A stretch of 10,548 nt of DNA from DATKWS01 sp035529435 (GCA_035529435.1 DATKWS010000124.1:1-10548), one strand, 5' to 3'. Counted from the stretch's first letter, positions 1 through 7,142 are shown. Notes: a model not told the origin generated them from the letters alone. Numbers and translations are program-made.

Positions 1-840
1 TCCGATTTCCATATACGGACAGGCGGAAGATACGGAGCATTCAAGGTGCGCACACTGGAGGATAACGGACCGCCGTCCGGTACGGTCGACATCGTGATAC
101 TGGGCGACGGGTACCGCCAGGACCAGATCCACAAGCTTCGAGACGATGCGAGGCGGTTCGTCGATCTCTTCTTCGACACGGAACCGTTCAGGAGCCGGCG
201 GAGCGATTTTAACATCAGTCTCATCGAGACGGTGTCCCGTGAATCGGGGGTCGACGATCCCCGGGAAGGGACCTACCGGGATAACCTTCTCGGCCTCTCG
301 TTCAACAGCCTCGACATAGACCGGTACATGCTGACCCTCTCGAACAAGATCGTGCGCGAGATCGCGGGAGCCGTACCCTACGATCAGGTCATTATTCTCG
401 CCAATGCGGAGAAGTACGGCGGCGGCGGTATCTTCAACCTGTACTCGACCTGTATCTCCGACAACGAGTACGACGGGTATGTCTTCATACACGAATTCGG
501 GCACGCCTTCGCCGGGCTCGGCGACGAGTACTACACCTCCGCGGTCACCTACAACGACATGTATCCGCGGGGCGTCGAACCGTGGGAGCCGAATATGACG
601 GCGCTCCTCGATACGATGAACGTGAAGTGGGGCGATCTGGTTCGTGAGGGGACGCCGGTTCCGACGCCGGACGATTCGACCTACAACGATGTCGTGGGAT
701 GTTTCGAGGGAGCGGGCTACTCGGCGAAGGGGCTCTACCGTCCCTGCCGGGACTGCCGGATGTTCTCGAAGGGGCTCGCCGATTTCTGTCCCGTCTGCCG
801 CCGGGCGATCGAGCGGATGGTCGATTTCCATACGCAGTAG
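1..840 (+). CDS. M64-family zinc metallopeptidase, 3' part (5' end outside window)
   Basis: The reading frame is open to the left edge: the codons before a GTG at 46 also read as protein and match the family start of the catalytic domain, so the gene begins upstream and 46 is not its start. Numbered from that GTG, residues 8-22 hold the N-G-P-P...V-D-I-V-I-L-G-D-G-Y block typical of peptidase M64 (IgA peptidase M64 family). The zinc-binding HEFGH motif is at 149-153, followed by AFAGLGDEYY. The C-terminus ends with the Cys-rich M-F...F-C-P-V-C segment also usual for this family. The family hydrolyses peptide bonds; members are typically secreted or surface proteins in gut and environmental bacteria, but any signal peptide here would lie outside the window. 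Cysteines C-x2-C twice near the end may bind metal or form disulfides (inference). It is convergent with the rubrerythrin-like gene. Substrate is unknown. Confidence 0.88.
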   Translation, partial: SDFHIRTGGRYGAFKVRTLEDNGPPSGTVDIVILGDGYRQDQIHKLRDDARRFVDLFFDTEPFRSRRSDFNISLIETVSRESGVDDPREGTYRDNLLGLSFNSLDIDRYMLTLSNKIVREIAGAVPYDQVIILANAEKYGGGGIFNLYSTCISDNEYDGYVFIHEFGHAFAGLGDEYYTSAVTYNDMYPRGVEPWEPNMTALLDTMNVKWGDLVREGTPVPTPDDSTYNDVVGCFEGAGYSAKGLYRPCRDCRMFSKGLADFCPVCRRAIERMVDFHTQ

Positions 841-953
841 TCGGTTTGTATCCCTGAACGGGGCGCGGTTCGACCGTTGCATCGATCCGCGGGTTTTATA
901 TAATTGATACACGAACGGTACGAGGGGGGCACGTTCACCGCCCCGTATCCGAT

Positions 954-1460
954 TTACGGTCCCAGGTTCATGAGGCGCTCGCCCCGCAGGTAGTCATCGG
1001 AATTGATGTCCTCGCCCCTCTGGAGCTGCTGGTACTCGACCTCGAGGATCGTGTAGTGGCTGTGCTCCATGCTGGCGAGATAGATGAGGAGCGATTTGCT
1101 GTTCGGATCGCGTGTTTTCCCGGCGAGGCCGTGATAGAATTCCTCCGACATCTTCTCCGCCGTCATCGCCGTGTCGAACAGGTCCTTGAGGTCCGCATCA
1201 CGCGCGAGCACCTCGCTGACCGAGGGAACGAGCGACTTGGGGGGCAGCTTCAGATCGACATCGGGAAACTTCTTGTTGTACGCATCGGTCAGTATCTGCT
1301 GGTGCTTTTTCTCCTGCGCTATCAGAAAATCGAATTTCTCCGCGAGGTCGCTGTTCTTCGTGATCTCCTTCATGCGCATGTAGAGCCTGATCGCTTCGAT
1401 CTCCGATTTGATGCCGATGCTCAGCACCTCGAGTGTCGTGAAGTCCTGGTCATTACTCAT
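954..1460 (-). CDS. Ferritin-like diiron protein (rubrerythrin family)
   Basis: This is a 168-residue protein. I chose the ATG at 1460 because GAAAGGA lies about 8 bases upstream; an in-frame start at 1511 would add 17 unrelated residues and falls inside the promoter. It is all-helical in appearance with the carboxylate and histidine pattern of a diiron four-helix bundle: E20/E22, E50-K-K-H53, E102/E106 and E132-H-S-H135. The two ExxH motifs are the signature of rubrerythrin and ferritin-like proteins, which reduce peroxide or handle iron in the cytoplasm. No C-terminal rubredoxin C-x2-C pair is present, so electrons must come from another protein (a rubredoxin or similar). The gene stands alone with its own promoter and lies just downstream of trxB and the FabL-like gene, in the same direction. 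An oxidative-stress role is inferred from the family, not shown here. Confidence 0.85.
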   Translation of the reverse strand: MSNDQDFTTLEVLSIGIKSEIEAIRLYMRMKEITKNSDLAEKFDFLIAQEKKHQQILTDAYNKKFPDVDLKLPPKSLVPSVSEVLARDADLKDLFDTAMTAEKMSEEFYHGLAGKTRDPNSKSLLIYLASMEHSHYTILEVEYQQLQRGEDINSDDYLRGERLMNLGP

Positions 1461-1510
1461 GATTGATTCCTTTCTACCCGTGCAAGCACCGTCTGTTACT
1501 GGTTTTTCCA

Positions 1511-1539
1511 AACATAGAGAAATGTCGAAGCGATGTCAA
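1511..1539 (-). promoter_or_regulatory. Promoter of the rubrerythrin-like gene
   Basis: On the minus strand there is a perfect -35 TTGACA (1539-1534), a 17-base spacer and a -10 TATGTT (1516-1511). Transcription would start near 1504 and give a leader of about 45 bases before the ATG at 1460. It lies between the stop codon of the FabL-like gene and the rubrerythrin-like gene, which supports independent expression. Confidence 0.7.
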
Positions 1540-1559
1540 GGCGGGGGATCGTACGGTTC

Positions 1560-2309
1560 CTAGAGAGTCAATCCCCCGTCGACGACTATCGTCTGGCCCT
1601 GTATCCAGGATGCTTCGTCGGAGAGGAGGAATGCGACGACCGCCGCGATCTCGTCCGGTTCGGCGATCCGCCCGGTGGGCGTTCGCTCCTTCCATATCTC
1701 CAGGATCCGTTCCTTGTCGGGGAAGTAATCGAGCGCCGACGTGTTGACCGGACCCCCTGAAACCGCGTTCACGTTGATCCCCCGCGGAGCCAGCTCGCGC
1801 CCGAAATAACGGACCAGCGTTTCCAGCGCGGCCTTGCTCGCTCCGACGGCCGCGTAGCCGGGGAGGCAGGTAAAGCTGCCGATCGAGGAGACGGCGACGA
1901 TCTTGCCGCCCGATTCCGGAAAGAGCTTCACGGCGTGCTGCACACCCAGAAGGAACGAACGTGCGTTGGTGCTGAGGGCGCGGTCCCACCCCAGCCTGCC
2001 GATCCGTGCGGCTGGTCCGAGGATGCCGGATACAGCGTTGGAGACGAAGAAATCGAGCGTGCCGAATCGCTCCCCGACCTCGGCGAAGAGCGTCTTGATC
2101 TGCGTATGATCGGAGATGTCCGCCTTGATCGTGAGGGCGTTCCGTCCCAGCTCCTCGATCTCGCCGGCCGTCCGAGCGGCGGCCTCCTCGTCCCTGGCGT
2201 AGTTGATCGCCAGATCGGCTCCGCGCGTGGCGAGCGCGAGCGAGATGGCGCGTCCGATACCGCGCGAACCGCCCGTGACAAGTGCCTTTTTCCCGGAAAA
2301 GGGTTGCAT
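1560..2309 (-). CDS. fabL: FabL-like enoyl-[acyl-carrier-protein] reductase (SDR family)
   Basis: This 249-residue short-chain dehydrogenase/reductase closely resembles Bacillus FabL (about 250 residues), the NADPH-dependent enoyl-ACP reductase that performs the last step of each fatty-acid elongation round. The nucleotide-binding motif TGGSRGIG is at 12-19, the N-A-V-S-G strand at 91-95, and the catalytic pair is Y152...K159. This Y-x6-K spacing is that of FabI/FabL-type enoyl reductases rather than the usual SDR Y-x3-K. The stretch NAVSGGPVNTSALDYFP (181-197) also follows FabL. The start at 2309 has a near-ideal AAAGGAG with a short spacer; a longer in-frame start at 2330 lacks comparable support. 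The stop codon of trxB lies 30 bases upstream, so the two probably form an operon. A different SDR specificity is possible, but the FabL likeness is strong by eye. Confidence 0.8.
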   Translation of the reverse strand: MQPFSGKKALVTGGSRGIGRAISLALATRGADLAINYARDEEAAARTAGEIEELGRNALTIKADISDHTQIKTLFAEVGERFGTLDFFVSNAVSGILGPAARIGRLGWDRALSTNARSFLLGVQHAVKLFPESGGKIVAVSSIGSFTCLPGYAAVGASKAALETLVRYFGRELAPRGINVNAVSGGPVNTSALDYFPDKERILEIWKERTPTGRIAEPDEIAAVVAFLLSDEASWIQGQTIVVDGGLTL

Positions 2310-2339
2310 CGGATCTCCTTTCGAGGACACGGTGAGGCG

Positions 2340-3275
2340 TTACCACCCGATCGATTCCTCCTCGCCCTTTACATATTTAAATGCATCGATCGCCGCCATG
2401 CAACCGCTTCCCGCCGCCGAGACGGCCTGCCGGTAGCGGGGATCCTGGACATCCCCCGCCGCGAAGACGCCGGGTACCGACGTGCGCGTACGATTCGTGG
2501 TGACGATATACCCCTTGTCGTCGAGTTTCAATTTACCCTTGAATATCCCGGTGGCCGGATCATGTCCGATCGCGATGAATACGCCGTCGAGGGGAAGCTC
2601 GCGGGTCTCGCCGGTCTTCACGTTCCTGAGGACGACCGCCGTCACCTTGCCCTTCCCGACGTCGAGGATATCCTCCACGACGGAGTCCCATGCGAACTCT
2701 ATTTTTTTGTTCTCGAGGACTCTTTTCTGCATCGTCCGCGCGGCGCGCAGCTCGTCTCGCCGGTGTATGACGGTAATCTTGCTGGCGAACTGGGTGAGGA
2801 AGGTGGCTTCCTCGATCGCGGCATCCCCGCCGCCGACCACGGCGATCTCCTTGTCCTTGAAGAAGAAACCGTCACAGGTGGCGCAGGCGGAGACCCCCCT
2901 TCCGAGCAGGGCCGTTTCCGCTTCGAGCCCCAGCCACTTCGATTGCGAGCCGGTGGCGACAATGATCGTTTTGGTCTCTACTGTTTCGGAGCCGATCTCG
3001 ATCTTGAAGGGTGAAGCCTCCAGATTCACCGCGCCCGCATCCCCCTGCTTGAACACGGCACCGAATTTCTGCGCCTGTTCCCTGATCCGCTGCATCAACT
3101 CGGGGCCCTGGATGCCATCCGGGAAACCGGGGAAGTTCTCGACATCGGTCGTGATCATCAGCTGCCCGCCCATCGACATCCCATCGATCACGAGCGTAAT
3201 GAGGCCGGCCCGCCCCGTGTAGATGGCGGCGGTGAGCCCCGCCGGTCCCGATCCCAGTATCGTCACGTCGTACAT
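2340..3275 (-). CDS. trxB: Thioredoxin reductase
   Basis: At 311 residues the length is normal for low-molecular-weight thioredoxin reductase, which passes electrons from NADPH through FAD and a redox disulfide to thioredoxin in the cytoplasm. Visible motifs in order: FAD Rossmann G-S-G-P-A-G at 8-13, the GGQLMITTDVENFPGFP segment at 36-52, redox-active C131-A-T-C134-D, the NADPH-binding G-G-G-D-A-A at 148-153, HRRDELRA at 171-178 (the two arginines suit the 2'-phosphate of NADPH), and the C-terminal FAD-binding G-D at 274-275 followed by Y-R-Q-A-V-S-A-A-G-S-G. The ATG at 3275 has GGAGGAG about 6 bases upstream. It is the first gene of a likely operon with the FabL-like reductase, both NADPH users. 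Confidence 0.95.
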   Translation of the reverse strand: MYDVTILGSGPAGLTAAIYTGRAGLITLVIDGMSMGGQLMITTDVENFPGFPDGIQGPELMQRIREQAQKFGAVFKQGDAGAVNLEASPFKIEIGSETVETKTIIVATGSQSKWLGLEAETALLGRGVSACATCDGFFFKDKEIAVVGGGDAAIEEATFLTQFASKITVIHRRDELRAARTMQKRVLENKKIEFAWDSVVEDILDVGKGKVTAVVLRNVKTGETRELPLDGVFIAIGHDPATGIFKGKLKLDDKGYIVTTNRTRTSVPGVFAAGDVQDPRYRQAVSAAGSGCMAAIDAFKYVKGEEESIGW

Positions 3276-3371
3276 GTTGGTTCTCCTCCCCGGTCTTGTT
3301 ATCTATTCCGGTGGTGAACGGCGTGAGGTGCACACCGTATCTCCCGCGCAGTCGAACGGTCCAGGATAAAG

Positions 3372-3400
3372 AGTATAGGCGCCGCTCCCGCCGCGAACAA
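3372..3400 (-). promoter_or_regulatory. Probable promoter of trxB-fabL operon
   Basis: On the minus strand, -35 TTGTTC (3400-3395), a 17-base spacer and -10 TATACT (3377-3372). The start would be near 3365, giving a leader of about 90 bases before trxB. It is divergent from and does not overlap the proposed promoter of the GTPase gene. Confidence 0.5.
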
Positions 3401-3445
3401 GAAAAAACCCGGCGGTACTCCGTACCATTTCGTCCGCACACCGTA

Positions 3446-3474
3446 TTGATCGATGGGTTCCATTCTGATATTCT
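3446..3474 (+). promoter_or_regulatory. Probable promoter of the TGS-GTPase gene
   Basis: TTGATC (3446-3451), a 17-base spacer and TATTCT (3469-3474). The predicted start near 3481 leaves a short leader that still contains the GGGAGGT ribosome binding site before the ATG at 3497. Confidence 0.5.
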
Positions 3475-3496
3475 GACAATATCCAGGGAGGTGGGT

Positions 3497-4477
3497 ATGC
3501 CGGCGAACCTTCCACCGCACTACTTCGCCGCGGAAAAGGAGTACAAGAACGCAAAGACGATTCCCGAGAAGATCGCGGCCCTCGAGGAGATGCTTGCCAT
3601 CATGCCGCATCACAAGGGGACCGACAAGCTCCGCGCCGGCCTGACGCGCAAGATCGCTCATTTCCGGGAGCAGGCCGAATCCCACGCACAGACCAAGCGC
3701 GGATCGGTCTTCAGCATCGATAAGCAGGGCGCTTCCCAAGTGATCCTCGTGGGCACGACCAGCACCGGCAAGTCCTCGCTCCTCTCCGTCCTCACGCACG
3801 CGGCGCCCGAGATCGCGCCGTATCCATACACGACGGCGGTTCCGATGATCGGAATGATGCCGTACGAGGATATACAGATACAGATCGTCGACCTGCCGCC
3901 GGTGAGCGGGGAGGTTCGCAGGCTTCCCTACTACAACCTCCTCCGGAACGCCGACCTGCTGCTCGTCGTGGCGAGCTGTACGGCCGATCCCGGGGTCGAG
4001 GTGCCGCTCCTTCTCGAGGAGCTCGAGGAGGGGAAGGTCTACTCGCATCGCATCGCCGTGAGCGAGCTGCCGATCGGTGCGGTGCGAAAGCGGATGCTCG
4101 TCGCACTCAACAAGTGCGACGGGGCGGATGCCGTCCGTTCATGCGCGGCCGTCTCGGAGGCGCTGGGCGATGAAATCGATGTCATCGCCGTCTCGTCAAG
4201 GAGTGGGGAGGGGATCGAGGATCTCAAGGTGCGGATATTCACCGCGGCCGAGATCATCAGGATATATACCAAGGTGCCCGGCAGGAAGGCCGACATGGGT
4301 GCGCCCTACGTGCTCCCCGCAGGGAGCACGGTGATGGATCTCGCCCGATCGATACACAAGGATTTCGCCGTGAATCTCCGCTCCGCGCGGGTGTGGGGCT
4401 CGGCCCGATTCGACGGGCAGCCGGTGCATCACGACCACGTTCTCGTGGACGGGGATATCGTCGAGCTCCATATGTGA
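3497..4477 (+). CDS. DRG/Obg-like GTPase with C-terminal TGS domain
   Basis: A 326-residue protein. The ATG at 3497 is chosen because GGAGGT ends 4 bases upstream; the frame is open back to 3296, but that extension overlaps the promoter region and looks non-coding. The N-terminal ~75 residues are helical and charged. The G domain follows: P-loop G86-T-T-S-T-G-K-S93, YPYTT switch region at 109-113, G3 D132-L-P-P, G4 N205-K-C-D208 and G5 S-S-R-S-G-E-G at 233-239. The last ~70 residues form a TGS domain, a small RNA/ligand-binding fold shared with ThrRS, RelA/SpoT and DRG GTPases. This architecture is that of the DRG branch of OBG GTPases, usually linked to ribosome or translation control. G3 has proline instead of the usual glycine (DxxP for DxxG), so its GTP hydrolysis may differ. 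The exact role is unknown. Confidence 0.82.
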   Translation: MPANLPPHYFAAEKEYKNAKTIPEKIAALEEMLAIMPHHKGTDKLRAGLTRKIAHFREQAESHAQTKRGSVFSIDKQGASQVILVGTTSTGKSSLLSVLTHAAPEIAPYPYTTAVPMIGMMPYEDIQIQIVDLPPVSGEVRRLPYYNLLRNADLLLVVASCTADPGVEVPLLLEELEEGKVYSHRIAVSELPIGAVRKRMLVALNKCDGADAVRSCAAVSEALGDEIDVIAVSSRSGEGIEDLKVRIFTAAEIIRIYTKVPGRKADMGAPYVLPAGSTVMDLARSIHKDFAVNLRSARVWGSARFDGQPVHHDHVLVDGDIVELHM

Positions 4478-4480
4478 TTT

Positions 4481-5362
4481 TCAGCCTCGCCGCCGCGTGC
4501 CGCGCCGCTTGGGGCGCCCCTTCCGCAACCTCCTCAGCAACTTCAGGTTTTCGATATCTTCCTCGAGATCGGGTCCCTTGGGGGTTTCGAGCACCATCGG
4601 ACGATCGCGAAATGCGGGGTCGTTGACGAGGAGGGAGAACGCCGTGCGTCCGAGCCTTCCCGCGCCGATGTGCGTGTGACGGTCGAGATGGCTCCCGAGT
4701 CCCTTGAGGGAATCGTTGAGGTGGAATGCCCTGAGGCGCTCGAGCCCGATGATGCGGTCGAAATCGTGGAATGTCCCGGTGTACGCGCGTTTTGTTCGGA
4801 GATCGTACCCTGCGGCGAAGGCGTGGCAGGTATCGAAACAGATACCGACACGATCATCGAGATCGACCAGCTCGATGATCGCGGCGAGCTGTTCGAAGGT
4901 GCTTCCGACCGAATTGCCCTGTCCCGCCGTCGTCTCGAGGAGGATGGTGAGATCCGAGCCCTCCCTCTGGTAGAGGGCGAGGTTCAGACTCTCCGCGATG
5001 GTGCGGATGCCCGTCTCCTCTCCCGATCCCCGGTGGCTCCCCGGGTGGAGTACGAGGTAGGGTATTCCCAGGATGTCGCAGTGTCTCATCTCCTCGATGA
5101 AGCTCCGTCTCGATTTCGCGAGGAGGACGGGGTCGGGGGATGCAAGGTTTATGAGATAGCTCCCATGGGCGAGAATGAAACGTGGATCGAACCGCAGCCT
5201 CAACTCGCGGAACACCCCGGTCTCCTCACCGGCGAGGGGACGGGCGCGCCACTGGTTGCTGCTCTTCACGAAGAGCTGGACGGCGTTGCACCCGATCGAG
5301 AGCCCCCGCTCGAGCGCGAGGTGCACGCCTCCCGCAATCGACATATGCGCGCCGAGATTCAT
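4481..5362 (-). CDS. nfo: Endonuclease IV (AP endonuclease)
   Basis: A 293-residue protein (E. coli Nfo is 285). It cleaves DNA 5' to abasic sites and removes blocked 3' ends in base-excision repair, using three zinc ions in a TIM barrel. All nine expected metal ligands can be placed: H66 (in HGSYLINLA), H106 (LHPGSH), E143 (LLETTAGQG), D177 and H180 (CFDTCHAFAAGYDL), H214 (FHLND), D227 and H229 (SHLDRHTHIGAG), and E259 (LETPKG). The ATG at 5362 has GGGAGGT with a short spacer, and MNLGAHMSIAGG is the family N-terminus, so the 30-residue upstream extension to 5452 is rejected. The C-terminus is a short Arg/Lys-rich tail. Its stop is 3 bases from the stop of the convergent GTPase gene, with no room for a terminator between them. 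Confidence 0.94.
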   Translation of the reverse strand: MNLGAHMSIAGGVHLALERGLSIGCNAVQLFVKSSNQWRARPLAGEETGVFRELRLRFDPRFILAHGSYLINLASPDPVLLAKSRRSFIEEMRHCDILGIPYLVLHPGSHRGSGEETGIRTIAESLNLALYQREGSDLTILLETTAGQGNSVGSTFEQLAAIIELVDLDDRVGICFDTCHAFAAGYDLRTKRAYTGTFHDFDRIIGLERLRAFHLNDSLKGLGSHLDRHTHIGAGRLGRTAFSLLVNDPAFRDRPMVLETPKGPDLEEDIENLKLLRRLRKGRPKRRGTRRRG

Positions 5363-5442
5363 CGCACCTCCCGTTCGGCCCGGGCCGTGGTCGCGGCCCT
5401 TCACGGGCACGAGCACCCGCCGGCGCGCCTTGATTTGCGCCC

Positions 5443-5471
5443 TTGTGCGCACCGCGCGGGTGCAGTATTAT
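5443..5471 (+). promoter_or_regulatory. Probable promoter of the DUF2007 gene
   Basis: TTGTGC (5443-5448), a 17-base spacer and TATTAT (5466-5471). The start would be near 5478, about 26 bases before the ATG at 5504. It lies between the divergent nfo and DUF2007 genes. Confidence 0.5.
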
Positions 5472-5503
5472 TAACACACCGTTCTCAAACAAACGAGGGT
5501 AAA

Positions 5504-5743
5504 ATGGCATCGGAAAACGGTTGTGAAATGGTCGAGCTCACCTCTGCACAGGGTGAGATGGAAGCGAATATCATACGGGGCGTGCTCAACGCCGAGGGGA
5601 TCGGGACGATGACCAGGGGGGACATGGTTCAGAGCGTGTACCCGATCACCGTCGACGGCCTCGGGAAGGTAACGATATACGTGCATGAGGAGGATCTCGT
5701 AAAGGCGAGGGTGGTTCTCAAGGAATACCGGGAGAAAGAGTAA
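5504..5743 (+). CDS. DUF2007-family small protein
   Basis: A 79-residue protein starting at an ATG preceded by GAGGGT. The pattern is that of DUF2007 (named putative prokaryotic signal transducing protein): an opening strand with E-L-T-S, then E-M-E-A-N-I-I-R-G-V-L-N-A-E-G-I, a variable middle, then I-Y-V-H-E-E-D-L-V-K-A-R-V-V-L-K-E-Y. This predicts a small beta-alpha-beta fold like that of ACT-type or PII-like modules. It has no signal peptide or membrane segment and is probably cytoplasmic. The frame is open far upstream through the antisense of nfo, but that part is a shadow. It is divergent from nfo and followed by tRNA-Val. The biological function of the family is not established. Confidence 0.75.
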   Translation: MASENGCEMVELTSAQGEMEANIIRGVLNAEGIGTMTRGDMVQSVYPITVDGLGKVTIYVHEEDLVKARVVLKEYREKE

Positions 5744-5760
5744 GCGCCGGTGCGACGCCC

Positions 5761-5780
5761 CGCCGCGCCCGCGGGCGGCG
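5761..5780 (+). terminator. GC-rich hairpin after DUF2007 gene, possible terminator
   Basis: A nearly perfect palindrome (CGCCG outer stem, GCCC/GGGC inner stem, one unpaired C) lies 18 bases after the DUF2007 stop codon. There is no T-run after it, so intrinsic termination is doubtful; it may only be a transcript-stabilising hairpin. Confidence 0.3.
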
Positions 5781-5792
5781 TGATGGTTCTCC

Positions 5793-5821
5793 TTGCCAAC
5801 ACCACGTAAACATTTTATTAT
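5793..5821 (+). promoter_or_regulatory. Promoter of tRNA-Val
   Basis: TTGCCA (5793-5798), a 17-base spacer and TATTAT (5816-5821). The start would be near 5828, about 11 bases ahead of the mature tRNA 5' end. Confidence 0.6.
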
Positions 5822-5838
5822 GTACCCTGCCTACGGGT

Positions 5839-5914
5839 GGGAGCTTAACTCAGTGGTTAGAGTGCTACCTTCACACGGTAGAAGTCACAGGTTCAAATCC
5901 TGTAGCTCCCACCA
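5839..5914 (+). tRNA. tRNA-Val (anticodon CAC), CCA encoded
   Basis: A complete 76-base cloverleaf. The acceptor stem GGGAGCT/AGCTCCC pairs at all 7 positions. D arm is ACTC...GAGT. The anticodon stem CTACC/GGTAG encloses loop TTCACAC, giving anticodon CAC, which reads GUG valine codons. The variable loop has 5 bases, the T arm is ACAGG-TTCAAAT-CCTGT, the discriminator is A, and a 3' CCA is encoded. A tyrosine-recombinase remnant directly downstream suggests that the 3' part of this gene served as an attachment site for an integrated element. Confidence 0.96.
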
Positions 5915-5987
5915 TTTGAATATTCTGCAACTAATATAATAACAATCACTTAATCACACCTCGATTTGACGTTTATACACTTTTTAG

Positions 5988-6112
5988 TCATTCCAGCTCT
6001 ATTTCCAGGCTGGCGATGGCAGCCTTTTTCATTTTGTCGTCTGTGTGAAGATACCGGGTGACCATTTCAAGCTTGCTGTGCCCGGCGAGCTCCATAACTG
6101 TGTAGCGCCTAC
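5988..6112 (-). pseudogene. Tyrosine recombinase (integrase), C-terminal remnant
   Basis: Reading the minus strand into a TGA at 5990-5988 gives about 41 codons ending in the catalytic tail of a phage-type integrase: R-R-Y-T-V-M-E-L-A-G-H-S-K-L-E-M-V-T-R-Y-L, then a charged helix to the stop. GHS is the conserved box of the family and the tyrosine of TRYLH fits the nucleophile that forms the 3'-phosphotyrosyl link. The Arg-I and H-x-x-R boxes and everything before them are missing; homology stops near 6112, where the orfB transposase frame ends. The remnant cannot be active. It reads toward tRNA-Val with 73 AT-rich bases between (no gene seen there), the usual layout of an island or prophage integrated at a tRNA. 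The exact left break is uncertain by about 10 bases. Confidence 0.8.
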
Positions 6113-7093
6113 TTAATCTGTCCTGATTTTGGCTTCGTAATTACGTGACACGTCACCCGATTCTTTTATGAGGCTGTAACGTAATAGTACCTCTTCGATG
6201 GCCCTCCGTCTAGCTCTCCGTTGTTCCGAGCGAGAACGGGCAGCGGCGAGCAGACGCTCTTCGGTTTGATCCACCTCCTTCCGAAAGCGCCGTCGAGCAG
6301 GGAGCTCGACACCTTCCTGAGTGAACACCTCTCTGGCCGTGCGGCCCGAAAGGACAGGACGAGGCCGATCCTCGTTCAAGTCATGGATCGTCTCATCCAA
6401 GCGCTGACGAAGCGTGAGCCTTTGACCAGAACGACGCAGGGCCCGTTCGTAGCTCTTCACGTCCCGGATCGATCGCTCCTTCTTGCCGTTATACTGTGGG
6501 TAAGCACGGGGCCCGGTGAGCTCGATAACCTCGTAGCGGTCGAGTAGCTCCCGCATCCGATCCCCGTGGAAGATGGCGTCTCCGTCGTGCTTGATCACTA
6601 ACGGCGGCCCATATCGCTGGAACGCTTCCTCCAGATAGGAGACAACATCTTCCTCCCGCGCCGGGCCGTCGACCAGTCGGCGGTTCACCTTGAACCGCGC
6701 ATGTTCATCCTGAGCGACGAGCAGCTCTCGCTTGCGGCCCTTCTCCTTGAACCCCGTGCCATCTTCACTCCACATGACCTGAGGAGCAGTGATCTCGTAG
6801 CGGATGGGATGAGAGTTTAGTTCGGGCTCATCGCGAAGATCGGCAATCACCGCCGCCACGGTCGACGCACACCACGTTCCCAGTCCCTCGCGACGACACC
6901 AGCAGGCCAAGGTGCGTGGTCCCCACTGGCCGTAGTGGTCCCGGTAGCACTGACGGATCTTCTCTCGCACTTCCCGGGAGATCACCTTCGGACGACCGAG
7001 CGGTGCCGGACGAGAAGGCATCGCACTTTGTCTCTCCCGCCAGCGCTTTAATGCCAACGCGCTTATGCCCAGAATCTCAGCCATGACCCTCAT
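6113..7093 (-). CDS. IS transposase OrfB, DD35E integrase-core (IS3-like)
   Basis: From the ATG at 7093 (GAGG 7 bases upstream) this is 326 residues. The same frame is open upstream to 7294, overlapping orfA. An N-terminal helix-turn-helix segment (about 1-75) has Y-G-Q-W-G-P-R-T-L. The catalytic core carries D111 (MWSEDGTGF), D170 (IKHDGD) and E206 (YNGKKERSIRD); the D170-E206 spacing is the DD35E of retroviral-integrase-type (rve) transposases. The C-terminal D-R-P-R-P-V-L-S-G-R-T-A-R-E-V-F resembles IS3/IS481 proteins. It catalyses strand cleavage and transfer of its own element. Production may be from its own start, or as a fusion with OrfA through slippage at the A8 run (7173-7180). The frame looks intact. 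Its stop codon falls right at the integrase remnant. I could not find a terminal inverted repeat at either end, so the exact IS name is unknown. Confidence 0.82.
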   Translation of the reverse strand: MRVMAEILGISALALKRWRERQSAMPSRPAPLGRPKVISREVREKIRQCYRDHYGQWGPRTLACWCRREGLGTWCASTVAAVIADLRDEPELNSHPIRYEITAPQVMWSEDGTGFKEKGRKRELLVAQDEHARFKVNRRLVDGPAREEDVVSYLEEAFQRYGPPLVIKHDGDAIFHGDRMRELLDRYEVIELTGPRAYPQYNGKKERSIRDVKSYERALRRSGQRLTLRQRLDETIHDLNEDRPRPVLSGRTAREVFTQEGVELPARRRFRKEVDQTEERLLAAARSRSEQRRARRRAIEEVLLRYSLIKESGDVSRNYEAKIRTD

Positions 7094-7142
7094 CGACCAT
7101 CCTCGCTCTGCCCCCCGGGACAGGACGCATCGTCGTAACGAC

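Noticed and set aside
918..951. GC-rich imperfect hairpin between the M64 peptidase and rubrerythrin-like genes as a bidirectional terminator
   Set aside because: The stem is short and bulged and has no T-run on either side; the position suits a terminator but the sequence does not show one.
1935..3014. Long plus-strand open frame (359 codons) opposite trxB and the FabL-like gene
   Set aside because: It is antisense to two well-supported genes and matches no family; long shadow frames are expected in GC-rich DNA.
3296..3496. In-frame 67-codon N-terminal extension of the TGS-GTPase
   Set aside because: It overlaps the divergent promoter region, has no ribosome binding site at 3296, and its residues look unlike protein; the ATG at 3497 has a strong site.
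4670..5503. Large upstream extension of the DUF2007 frame, antisense to nfo
   Set aside because: nfo is certain on the opposite strand, and the DUF2007 domain begins just after the ATG at 5504, which has its own promoter and ribosome binding site.
5363..5503. A dedicated promoter for nfo on the minus strand in the intergenic region with the DUF2007 gene
   Set aside because: TTGAGA and AT-rich boxes exist, but none has acceptable -35/-10 spacing.
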